Positions 11,708 to 18,766 of a DNA stretch of 18,766 bases are shown here, in pieces. The notes under the pieces are model-generated. The model made no database searches and was not told the DNA's origin. It saw nothing but the letters and a program-made list of their open reading frames with translations. Origin of the DNA: Mycogone perniciosa (taxonomy: Eukaryota; Ascomycota; Sordariomycetes; Hypocreales; Hypocreaceae); assembly GCA_025331125.1 (NCBI GenBank), contig JAOALB010000321.1:1-18766 (forward strand). The letters are read 5' to 3'. Position numbers and translations under genes: made by a program. Every line of letters begins with the position of its first letter. Position 1 is the first letter of the stretch.

Positions 11708-12100
11708 TGCTATTTATATAGATAGTCTGTATGCCACTTATAAAGATCTCCCTATAGCTCCTTACACTCTGCAACTTATTTCTTTATATAATAGCTATTT
11801 ATAGTATATTAGATTACTTTAAATAATAAGTCTTTGTTACCCCCTTCATCTACCTATATAAAGGATAACTATTCCTTTAACTATATAGCTAGCAAAATTT
11901 CATTAATCTCCTCTTTAATAACACTAAAGCTAATTATCTCTTTAAACTGAGTTAATAGAGTGTTAATAGGGATATCTATTATTGTAACGGCGCTGATAAT
12001 ATTGCTGTAGTGGTGTTATTGCTGTAGTTTAAGTTGCAGAGTGTAAGAAGCTATAGGAAGATTTTTGCAGGTAGCGGATAGATTATTTATATAAATAGCA
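11708..12100 (+). mobile_element. A-prime: internally deleted MITE copy of element A, ~393 bp
   Basis: Positions 11708-11920 match the left part of element A (724 to about 955) in the same orientation. Positions 11925-12100 match its right part (about 2500-2681). Shared landmarks are GCTATTTATAGTATATTA and GTGGTGTTATTGCTGT. The TIR arms are 11708-11777 and 12031-12100. The middle ~1.5 kb of element A, which carries the transposase relic, is absent; the junction lies at about 11915-11930 in TTAATAACACTAAAGC, where both ends of element A have a TTTAA plus TAAAG-like context. The right end keeps a second, degraded motif out to about 12120, while the left end has only one. This is a typical non-autonomous derivative that would have depended on element A's transposase. 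Confidence 0.8.
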
Positions 12101-12312
12101 ATTTTATCTATATTCATAGGCCTGTTTGTATTCTTTCTATTAATTAAAGAATAACTTTCAATATATTTAATAAATAATAACAAAATACTTATTTGAAGTG
12201 TTAAAGTAATATTTTATAATATATTTCCTATAACTATATATTATAATAGTGTTTGTAAATAAAATATTAAATTAAAAACTACTAAAGCTCTAATTTATAA
12301 ATTAACACTTGA

Positions 12313-12642
12313 ATTAAAAGTACTTATGAAAGTTATAGGCTACTTTATAAAGTAATAACAGAATATAAGCCTTATAGTTTTTATAACGTTAAAGCTACAG
12401 TAAAGCTATAATAGTTTTATTATAGGTTTTTCAAAGTAATACTCAAAAGAGGGCAACTATATTAGTATTATAGGCTTTATAATACAATAAAATAATACAT
12501 ATAAAACTTAAAACCGTTATCCTAGCTATATAGGATATTATACTACAAACTATATAAAAAGGTTTATACAGCTATTGAGCAACAATTAAGGATTTTAGAT
12601 AATTCTTCGCGCTTTAATATTTTTTCTATAATTAATATATTT
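12313..12642 (+). pseudogene. Possible decayed coding relic of unknown family
   Basis: One plus-strand frame of 110 codons has six stops (12409, 12412, 12463, 12493, 12502, 12523), all TAA or TAG as RIP would make from CAA or CAG. It has open runs of 32 codons before and 39 codons after the cluster. The reading is rich in Y, K, R and L (for example YYKLYKKVYTAIEQQLRIL). The stop count is only moderately below the chance expectation, so coding origin is uncertain and I do not recognise a family. The relic lies between A-prime and element C. A perfect palindrome, TACTTTATAAAGTA, lies at 12341-12354 inside it. Confidence 0.3.
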
Positions 12643-12686
12643 TAATTTGTTTATATTATCCTTTCAATATATATTTGATCTTAACA

Positions 12687-12770
12687 GCGGGGTATAGGCA
12701 GTAGGGAAAATAAGGTAAATTTCAAGGTTATATATAACTAGAAATATAGGTGTATATAAATAGTAATTCT
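12687..12770 (+). repeat. Left terminal inverted repeat of element C
   Basis: Begins GCGGGGTATAGGCAGTAGGG and ends AATAGTAATTCT. Pairs with 12898-12983, with differences that are mostly transitions plus two short indels. Confidence 0.75.
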
Positions 12771-12897
12771 CTATATATATTTATTGCTAACCTTAAAAAG
12801 AATAAACTCTTAATCTTTTCCTATAACTTCAAGCTATCTTTTACATAGTATAATTAACCAGCTACTAGACTTTTTAATCCACTATATATAATAAATA

Positions 12898-12983
12898 GGA
12901 ATTACTATTTATATATATACATATATTTCTTTCTGGATATAACTTTTAAATTTGCCTTACTCTCCCTGTTACCTATACCGTGC
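12898..12983 (-). repeat. Right terminal inverted repeat of element C
   Basis: The reverse complement begins GCACGGTATAGGTAACAGGG and ends AATAGTAATTCC, matching 12687-12770. Confidence 0.75.
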
Positions 12984-13089
12984 CATTAAAATGTAGTATA
13001 TATTAAATCATATACATAAATTAAAATGCGCTAATTATGGGAAATATATCAAAGCGCGCGCAACTATATTACTGTTAACTTACAATATA

Positions 13090-13380
13090 AAATCCGTAAT
13101 CGCTGCTTTTTATTTATTGGCTTAACGGTTATATACGCTTCAGTCCTCTTCGAGTTTTATGTTTATTGTATTACTGCATTATGAACCCCGGGATAAGGCT
13201 GCTATAGCCTTACTTTAGCCTCGGCTTTATGAAGACTGTGATACCTGTAACGCCTGTATTCTTTTATTGCTTTATATAGCAGTTAGAGGCGGCATAGGTA
13301 GTTTAGAGGCTTAATGGCAAGGTATTGTTTTAAGGGATATAAGCAATTGGCTAAAAGTTAGGTAGGGCGACAATAAAAGT
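13090..13380. other. GC-richer island of unknown nature
   Basis: Three 60-base lines from 13141 to 13320 hold 24, 26 and 23 G or C (38-43%), against 8-20% around them. CpG sites survive, including GCGCGCGC just upstream at about 13055-13062. Frames on both strands are fairly open: the minus frame 13085-13372 has 5 stops in 96 codons, and a plus frame in the same span is similar. At this base composition that is not fewer stops than chance, so I do not call a gene. A 7-bp hairpin, TAAGGCT/AGCCTTA, lies at 13194-13212. It may be a single-copy or younger segment that escaped RIP. Confidence 0.45.
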
Positions 13381-13399
13381 TATATATACATAGTAATTT

Positions 13400-14752
13400 T
13401 TTAATTAATAATAAAGTAATTAATGCATAATATTAAAGTAATAGTCCTTATCACTATAAAGTTTATTTAATAAAATGTTTATAGGTTAATGAGTTTTATA
13501 TAGTATTATATATTATTTAAAAAAACCACTTTTTTGAAAGTAATAACCTGTAAATAAAGTTTATAGTGTACTGCTTTTTTATTATTTTTCAAAAGTTATT
13601 GTATTAAAGGTTTATAGTTAAAAGGCAATAGCATTTATTTGTAATATAATAATTTATGTCTTTAAATTAACTATTTAGCCCTTTAACTTTTTAATTTAAT
13701 ATAAATATATATTAACTTTAAAGTCAACTTTTACTTTATTAATATTTAGGTTAATTATATATCTTTTTAAAAGCTATTATTTATAGGTAATAGCTTTAAG
13801 TATCTTTAATAGTATTTTTATTTAAACTTTAAAAGCTGTTAAATTAATATTTTATATAAATGTAATAAAGCTAAATCTTTTATTTACTTATTATATCTTT
13901 TTTTAATATTAAACTTTAAAAGTAATTATAAGAATTTATCTTGATTATTATATTTTTATCTCTTTATTATATTTAATAATACTTTATTATTATAACGTTT
14001 ATTATTTTATTTATGTTTTCCTTTTTTAATATTTATTTAAATGTAATTTTCAAATATTTATCCTTATTATTATTATATACCTTATTTATTACTTTTATTT
14101 TTAAACCTAAAGGGTTTAATATAGATAATTTATTGTTAAAGATAATCAACTTCAAATTTTTATATTTTTTATATACTTTAATCACAGTAAAAATATTTCA
14201 TTTTACTAGTATTATTTAACCTTTTAGCTTTATTATATACCTTTTTTTAATAGTTTTTCAATAATTAATACTATAAAACTATCCCTTTATTTACTGCTTT
14301 TAAAATTTATTTAATTTTCCTTAACTATAAATAAAAAAATAAAATTTATTTATTTTATTATATAATTTAAATTTTTCAAACTTCTTCTATACTGCTTTCT
14401 ATAATAAATAAAAGTCTTTTTAAAGAAAAAGTATATTAAATATTAAATATTTTATTCAAGTTAATCTATTATATATTTTATCTTTATGTTAAATTGCTTT
14501 ATAAAGCTTATAAGTAAATACTATTATTTCCCTTTATTATTTTATTCAGTATACTTTATTTTAAAGTTAATATATATAATTTAACTACTCAATTTATAAT
14601 AGATTTATTACTTAAATATAATATATTACTTTTACCTTTTTTATAGCGTTATATATTAAATTATTGAGTAAAATATTAAAATCTTTTAACTTAAGGGGAG
14701 CAGTAATCTATTATTTTAATATTCAGCTATGTTAACCTATATATTAAATAAG
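13400..14752. other. T-rich decayed DNA, no supported gene
   Basis: This resembles the 5.1-9.9 kb block: T-rich, C more than G, stops everywhere. A 10-bp stem hairpin lies at 13770-13797. It may be the left part of an older element whose right part is 15204-16501, split by the insertion of B1; that is an inference from the similar composition on both sides of B1. Confidence 0.4.
13770..13797. repeat. 10-bp hairpin
   Basis: AAAGCTATTA at 13770-13779 pairs exactly with TAATAGCTTT at 13788-13797 across an 8-base loop. No function is indicated. Confidence 0.6.
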
Positions 14753-15203
14753 AGTAATGCTATTAAAACAGATATAAATTGCTACTGGAATAGATAGTCT
14801 ATACACCTATATAGAAATCTTCCTAGCTTTTAATTCCTTACTCTTCTATAATACCTTTAAACCTTTAATAGTAATAATAACTCCAGCAATGATAATAACA
14901 GCAATAATAGCAGCAGCAGTATTAATTTAACTTAAAAGGATTAAAAAGATTATTTTAACTATATACTTAAAATAATAATGAATTTAAAAGAATATATAAA
15001 TAAAATATATATTAAAGATTTATTATTTCCAGTAATTTAATTACATTAAAATAATTAATAATAACTATTATATTATATACTATAATTAAACATTATATAA
15101 AAAAGTAAATTATATATTAATAGAAATTATCCATCTAATTTTTGTATAAGTATATAAACTATTTATTTTAATAGTAATTTATGTTTATTTTAATAGTATT
15201 ACT
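14753..15203 (-). mobile_element. MITE B1, ~450 bp, same family as element A
   Basis: The ends are inverted repeats of about 65-70 bp starting AGTAATGCTATT (left) and AGTAATACTATT (right, minus strand). Each end has two 17-bp motifs whose starts are 22 bp apart: 14758-14774 and 14780-14796 on the left, 15160-15176 and 15182-15198 on the right. TA at 14755-14756 and 15200-15201 would fit a TA target duplication. Its left half matches the reverse complement of B2's right end, and its right half matches the reverse complement of B2's left end, including a CAG run (14911-14919) against the CTG run in B2. It is therefore a copy of B2 in opposite orientation, about 190 bp shorter. It has no coding capacity. 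Confidence 0.8.
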
Positions 15204-16501
15204 TTTAAATACTAATATAACTATTATAAATAGTAATGAAAGAAGAAGTGAAGAGGGTAAGAATAAATATAATATAAATGTAGATAATAATATATAATAT
15301 GGTTTTATTCCTTTAATAAAGCTATATTAAATATTATAAATATATATATAATAATAAAATTTCAAAGCTAAAAATAAAATAAACTAACTGCCTACGAAGC
15401 TATTAAATAAAGAGAAAATTAATAATCTCTTTATTAATATAGGCTTAACCTCTTTTAATATTAACAGCTATTAGTTTTTTTATTATTATATTAAATGCTT
15501 TACTTTTATTTTTAGCTTTTAAACTTTACTTTTTTTAATTCATAAATATTTATCAAAGTCTTTAATTAATATATTTATATTTAGTATAAGTAAATCTTTA
15601 TTATATTACTTATTATACTTTACTATATACCCTTTTTACTTTATTAACTATTATAGTTTATTATAATATATTCTTTTAGCTAATAAACCTTGAATTTTAT
15701 AAAATCGCTACTATTTTATATTTCTTTTTCTATAGTCTGCTTTAATCATATTCAATTTAAGTTTATTAAAAGGCTTTTTATTTATTAGCGCTACTTTTCA
15801 CTATATAATTAATACTATTAAGTAAATCGTTTAATAAATTAGCAGTTTAATTACATATATATATATTAATCTTTCTTTTCACAGTTAATAGTTAAACTTT
15901 TTATTAACTAAACTTTAGTATTTATTTTAATATTAAATATTTATAATATAGCTATAAGTAAACTTTATTACCTACTATAAATTAATACTGCTTATATATT
16001 TTATTACAGTATCTTTTATACTTAGCGTTAGTAAAATCCATTATAGTTTTAGCCTGTCATTATTATAATTACTATATAAGCTTTAGCAATTAATTAATTT
16101 TAACTTTATTCATTAATATATCTTTAAATAAAGTTAAAGGTATTTATAAAGAAAAGCCTATAACTATCTTATTAAATAAAAAAGTTAAAGATATAATAAA
16201 TATATTATTTAATAATCATTGAATCACGAATACTATTAATAGCTACTATTTATTCAAATATATTAAAAAATAATAAATAACTGCTTTAATAATAATGTTA
16301 ATAACTTTTAATTAACTATTTCCTATAAAGTACTATATAATAATCATAATTAATGAAATTTTTAAAGCTATAAATCACTTTTATTATAGATTACTTAACT
16401 CCTTATAATCTTTTTTAATATAATTAAAGCTAGAATTCTTTAATTAGCTAGTAATTAAAAAGTAAAGAGAACCTTTACCTATTAAACTGCTTTATATATT
16501 A
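15204..16501 (-). other. T-rich decayed DNA between the two B MITEs
   Basis: No intact gene. On the minus strand, around 15430-15720, a frame gives K- and Q-rich readings with many stops that could derive from Q or W codons (for example LKAKNKSKAFNIIIKKLIAV). This suggests an old coding relic, but I do not recognise a family. A 10-bp stem hairpin lies at 15406-15435. Confidence 0.35.
15406..15435. repeat. 10-bp perfect hairpin
   Basis: AATAAAGAGA at 15406-15415 and TCTCTTTATT at 15426-15435 are exact reverse complements with a 10-base loop. There is no neighbouring gene for it to terminate. Confidence 0.65.
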
Positions 16502-16734
16502 AGTAATGCTATTAGAACAGATATAAATTGCTACTGGAATAGATAGTCTGTGCGCCTATATAGAAATTCTGTCTGCAACTTCCTTTAATACATAACCTAC
16601 TCCTTTATATAACACTCAATTATAGTATATAATATAATATCTATAGCTAGCTATTTTAATACAATTAAATTGTTTTAAATAATAAGTCTTTAATATATAT
16701 TCTATTCATATATATATAGTCCTTTAGGCCGATT

Positions 16735-16762
16735 ATTATTCCGGCTAAATAGCTGGAATAAT
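16735..16762. repeat. 8-bp hairpin inside B2
   Basis: ATTATTCC at 16735-16742 pairs with GGAATAAT at 16755-16762 across a 12-base loop (GGCTAAATAGCT). The equivalent site in B1 has decayed. Confidence 0.6.
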
Positions 16763-16782
16763 CTCTTTAATCTAGGTTAATA

Positions 16783-16799
16783 CTGCTGCTGCTGCTGCT
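16783..16799 (+). repeat. (CTG)5 trinucleotide run in B2
   Basis: Five CTG units followed by CT. The inverted counterpart in B1 is a CAG run at 14911-14919, so run length differs between the two copies. Confidence 0.85.
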
Positions 16800-17140
16800 A
16801 TAGCAGAGATATAGCTTTATTAGCTACAAGTTTTTATAAGCCGCGATTTACTATAGCCTTTATACTATCGGCTACAAGCTTTTAATCTCTAACTGTAAAC
16901 GGACCCCTTATATACTAGGTTTAAGCCGACGGAACCGAGCAGCTTAGAGTTATTTACAGCATTGCTGTATTAGGCTAATAATAAATTTAAAGGGAAATCT
17001 ATTATAATATATAAAATTAGTGTTATTATTATAGTTAAAGGTATGATAGAAGATCGAGGAATTAAAAGCTAGGAAGATTTCTATGTAGGCGTATAGACTA
17101 TCTATTCTAGTAGTAATTTATATCTATTCTAATAGCATTC

Positions 17141-18645
17141 ATTGCTCTATATATTTTATATTTTAAAAGAAATCTTTTTTTTACAAGATTTATATATTAC
17201 TATGAAAATTATATTAAATTTATTAAATCCTAGTAATTTAAAAACAAGCCTACTATTAAAATTATGAATCATATTAAAATAAAGTTAATATATTATATTT
17301 TCTATAAAATTAACTTTAATACAATAAACTATAAATCTTTATATAAAGATTCTTGAAATTATTTATATATATTATATTAATAATTGTGAATATATATATA
17401 AATATTCTATTATATATTTTAAAAAAATAAAACCCTTTAACTTATATTAAATATACTTAATTTCAAAGTATTATATATTATAAGCTATTTTAATAAGAAA
17501 TTCTATTATAAAGTAAGGAATATATAAATAATCCTTTTATATTATTTTTATTTTTATGTAATAATAATTTATTTTCTACAATTTAAAAATCAAACCTTTT
17601 AAATATATAAGTTATCTATATTAATAGTTTTACTTATATATTAAAGTTATATAATAATTTCTTTATATTTATAATTATTTTTATATCTTTTTATAAATTT
17701 ATTTTAAATATTTATATATATTATAACTTTAATATTTAAATAGGCTATATTAAAGGGGGCTAAAATATTATTTAAATAATCCTCTTTTACTATTAATTAA
17801 CTGTAAATATCATTATTTATATTATAGCTTTAAAAAAGGCTTTTTTAAAGAATTTAATTTTGATTTAATTTTTTTAATTATTTTTATTAATTTTAAAAAG
17901 CTTTTATTTAATTCTTAATAAAATATTAAAAAAGTATTATTTATGTAAAAGTATTTATTAAAAGTGATTTTATTATATATTTACTATATTTACATTATAT
18001 ATTTACTTTATTTTTAATAACTTTAAAAAGTTGAAAAAGGTTTTAATGTTTTTAATATAATATATTAATTTATAAAAAACGCTATACTTTTTTTTATTCC
18101 TTTTAGTATTATATATTTATATAATAATATTTATTTACTTTATAATTCAATATATTAATTAATTAATAATCATAATAATTTACTTTCTATTAAAGTTTAA
18201 GTTCTTATTATTAATAAAATTAACTATTTTAATATATATAATAGGTATAACCTTTTATAGTAGTTAATAATAAAGCGCTATAAAATTATTTATTTAATGT
18301 TAAAAAGTAAAAGCGTAAAAGAAAAGGATTATTTACTTATATATATTAATTTATAAAATAGGATTATATATATACATAGGCTTAAAGCTTATATACTATA
18401 CTTAATATATATATATATATATTAGTTAGTTTAGAAAATATAGGGAATTGTAATATTAAGCTTAATGTAGCTGAAGTCTTTTTTTATTAAGTTTAACCTA
18501 TAATAATATAATAGCTTTATTATTACTACTATTACGTTTTTACCTTTATAGCCTCCTTTATTATAGCTGCAATATTAACTATTATATAGGAATAAAGTTA
18601 TTCCTATTACTATTACTATTATTATTAAAAAGATTTCTATATATA
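17141..18645. other. AT-rich gene-free DNA
   Basis: No gene, RNA or transposon end that I can support. TTAAAGGGGG at 17750-17759 is the reverse-complement form of the CCCCC(C)TTTAA motif seen at 949 and 4495. An (AT)9 run lies at 18405-18422. Confidence 0.55.
18405..18422. repeat. (AT)9 microsatellite
   Basis: Nine uninterrupted AT units in AT-rich, gene-free DNA. Confidence 0.85.
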
Positions 18646-18646
18646 T

Positions 18647-18766
18647 ATTATTTATTTTAACTATAATTATTATTTATTTTAACTATAATTATTATTTATT
18701 TTAACTATAATTATTATTTATTTTAACTATAATTATTATTTATTTTAACTATAATTATTATTTATT
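18647..18766 (+). repeat. 22-bp perfect tandem array, cut by the window end
   Basis: A 22-bp unit starting CTATAATTATT and ending TTTTAA repeats at 18661, 18683, 18705 and 18727. A partial copy precedes it from about 18647 and an 18-base partial copy runs to the last base. The complete copies are identical. The array continues beyond the window. The lack of mutations between copies contrasts with the decay around it and points to recent expansion. Confidence 0.92.

Larger units (their letters stand above)
12681..12989. mobile_element. Element C: ~300-bp MITE with long inverted repeats
   Basis: The left arm (12687-12770) and the reverse complement of the right arm (12898-12983) align over about 85 bp. 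Shared blocks include GGTATAGG, CAGGGA or TAGGGA, AAGG(C/T)AAATTT, GTTATAT and ATATAAATAGTAATTC. TTAA stands just outside both arms (12681-12684 and 12986-12989), suggesting a TTAA target duplication as in piggyBac-type elements. TTAA is frequent in this DNA, so that is only a hint and a TA duplication is also possible. There is no coding capacity. Its ends do not resemble the A/B family, so it is a separate family. Confidence 0.75.
16502..17140 (+). mobile_element. MITE B2, ~640 bp, same family as element A
   Basis: The left end starts AGTAATGCTATTAGAACAG and the right end, read on the minus strand, starts AATGCTATTAGAATAG. The first ~62 bp of the two ends differ at about seven positions, all transitions. 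Paired 17-bp motifs lie at 16507-16523 and 16529-16545 on the left and at 17099-17115 and 17121-17137 on the right, again with a 22-bp period. Inside, AAATAATAAGTCTTT and GAGATATAGCTTTATT match A-prime and element A, so B2 runs in the same orientation as A. The inner 16840-16980 stretch is about 40% GC and keeps CpG, so it is less decayed than its surroundings. It has no transposase-sized frame. TA is present at the left edge but not at the equivalent right position. Confidence 0.8.

Noticed and set aside
13139..13165. TTCGAG sequence resembling a tRNA T-loop
   Set aside because: No matching acceptor, D or anticodon stems could be folded around it.
13085..13372. Minus-strand reading of about 96 codons with five stops in the GC-richer island
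   Set aside because: At about 40% GC roughly six stops are expected by chance in this length, and a plus-strand frame over the same span is just as open. There is no evidence for either.
14013..14219. 68-codon open frame on the plus strand, the longest in the window
   Set aside because: It is composed almost wholly of F, L, I, Y, K and T, as expected from T-rich sequence. It has no domain, no promoter or RBS-like context and no neighbouring gene, and it lies inside decayed DNA. One frame of this length can arise by chance in 18.8 kb.
15406..15435. Hairpin as a transcription terminator
   Set aside because: No gene ends nearby, and intrinsic terminators of this type are not expected in a fungal nuclear genome.
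14758..17137. One large element using the left end of B1 and the right end of B2
   Set aside because: B1 has its own right end at 15160-15203 and B2 its own left end at 16502-16545, so two separate short elements explain all four termini. A composite cannot be excluded but is not needed.
1..18766. Fungal mitochondrial DNA, which can also be very AT-rich with GC clusters
   Set aside because: No mitochondrial gene, tRNA or intron is visible, and the TIR transposons with transition-only differences fit RIP-mutated nuclear DNA much better.
1..18766. CRISPR array or prokaryotic accessory island
   Set aside because: No spaced direct repeats, no bacterial gene structure and no ribosome binding sites. 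The only direct array (18647-18766) is a contiguous 22-bp tandem repeat without spacers.

Overview
This window is a heavily decayed, extremely AT-rich block with no intact gene. From translation and from the positions of RNA-like signals I see no complete CDS, rRNA or tRNA. The base pattern points to nuclear DNA of a filamentous ascomycete (Pezizomycotina) that has undergone repeat-induced point mutation (RIP). GC is very low: positions 8041-8220 hold A70 T96 C10 G4, or 7.8% GC. TpA is abundant, surviving C sits mostly before T, and paired repeat copies differ mainly by C/T and G/A transitions. The species cannot be named. A subtelomeric, pericentromeric or other AT-isochore location is possible; no telomere repeat is visible.

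Layout. Positions 1-723 start with a less decayed stretch (43% GC at 181-240) carrying a run of 12 G, then become AT-rich. Positions 724-2703 are a 1980-bp DNA transposon (element A) with ~95-bp terminal inverted repeats (TIRs) and a plus-strand transposase relic, tentatively Fot1/pogo-like. Positions 2704-5122 are AT-rich with a ~130-bp inverted repeat (3562-3693 and 4992-5122) and a purine tract where strand composition flips. Positions 5123-9950 are T-rich and gene-free, probably an old element whose coding strand was minus. A stretch at 6710-7123 gives a weak Ty3/gypsy reverse-transcriptase-like reading. Positions 9951-11707 are AT-rich, with one perfect hairpin and a short tandem repeat.

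Positions 11708-12100 are a miniature, internally deleted copy of element A (A-prime). Positions 12313-12642 hold a weak plus-strand coding relic. Positions 12681-12989 are an unrelated ~300-bp MITE (element C) with ~85-bp TIRs, followed by an island of ~40% GC at about 13090-13380. Positions 13400-16501 are T-rich decayed DNA interrupted by MITE B1 (14753-15203). MITE B2 (16502-17140) is a second copy of the same subfamily in the opposite orientation. The rest is AT-rich and ends in a perfect 22-bp tandem array cut by the window edge.

How the parts relate. A, A-prime, B1 and B2 form one transposon family. Most of their ends carry two 17-bp motifs spaced 22 bp apart, resembling paired transposase-binding sites. 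Element A would have supplied the transposase and the three short elements would have been non-autonomous passengers. All now appear inactivated by point mutation.
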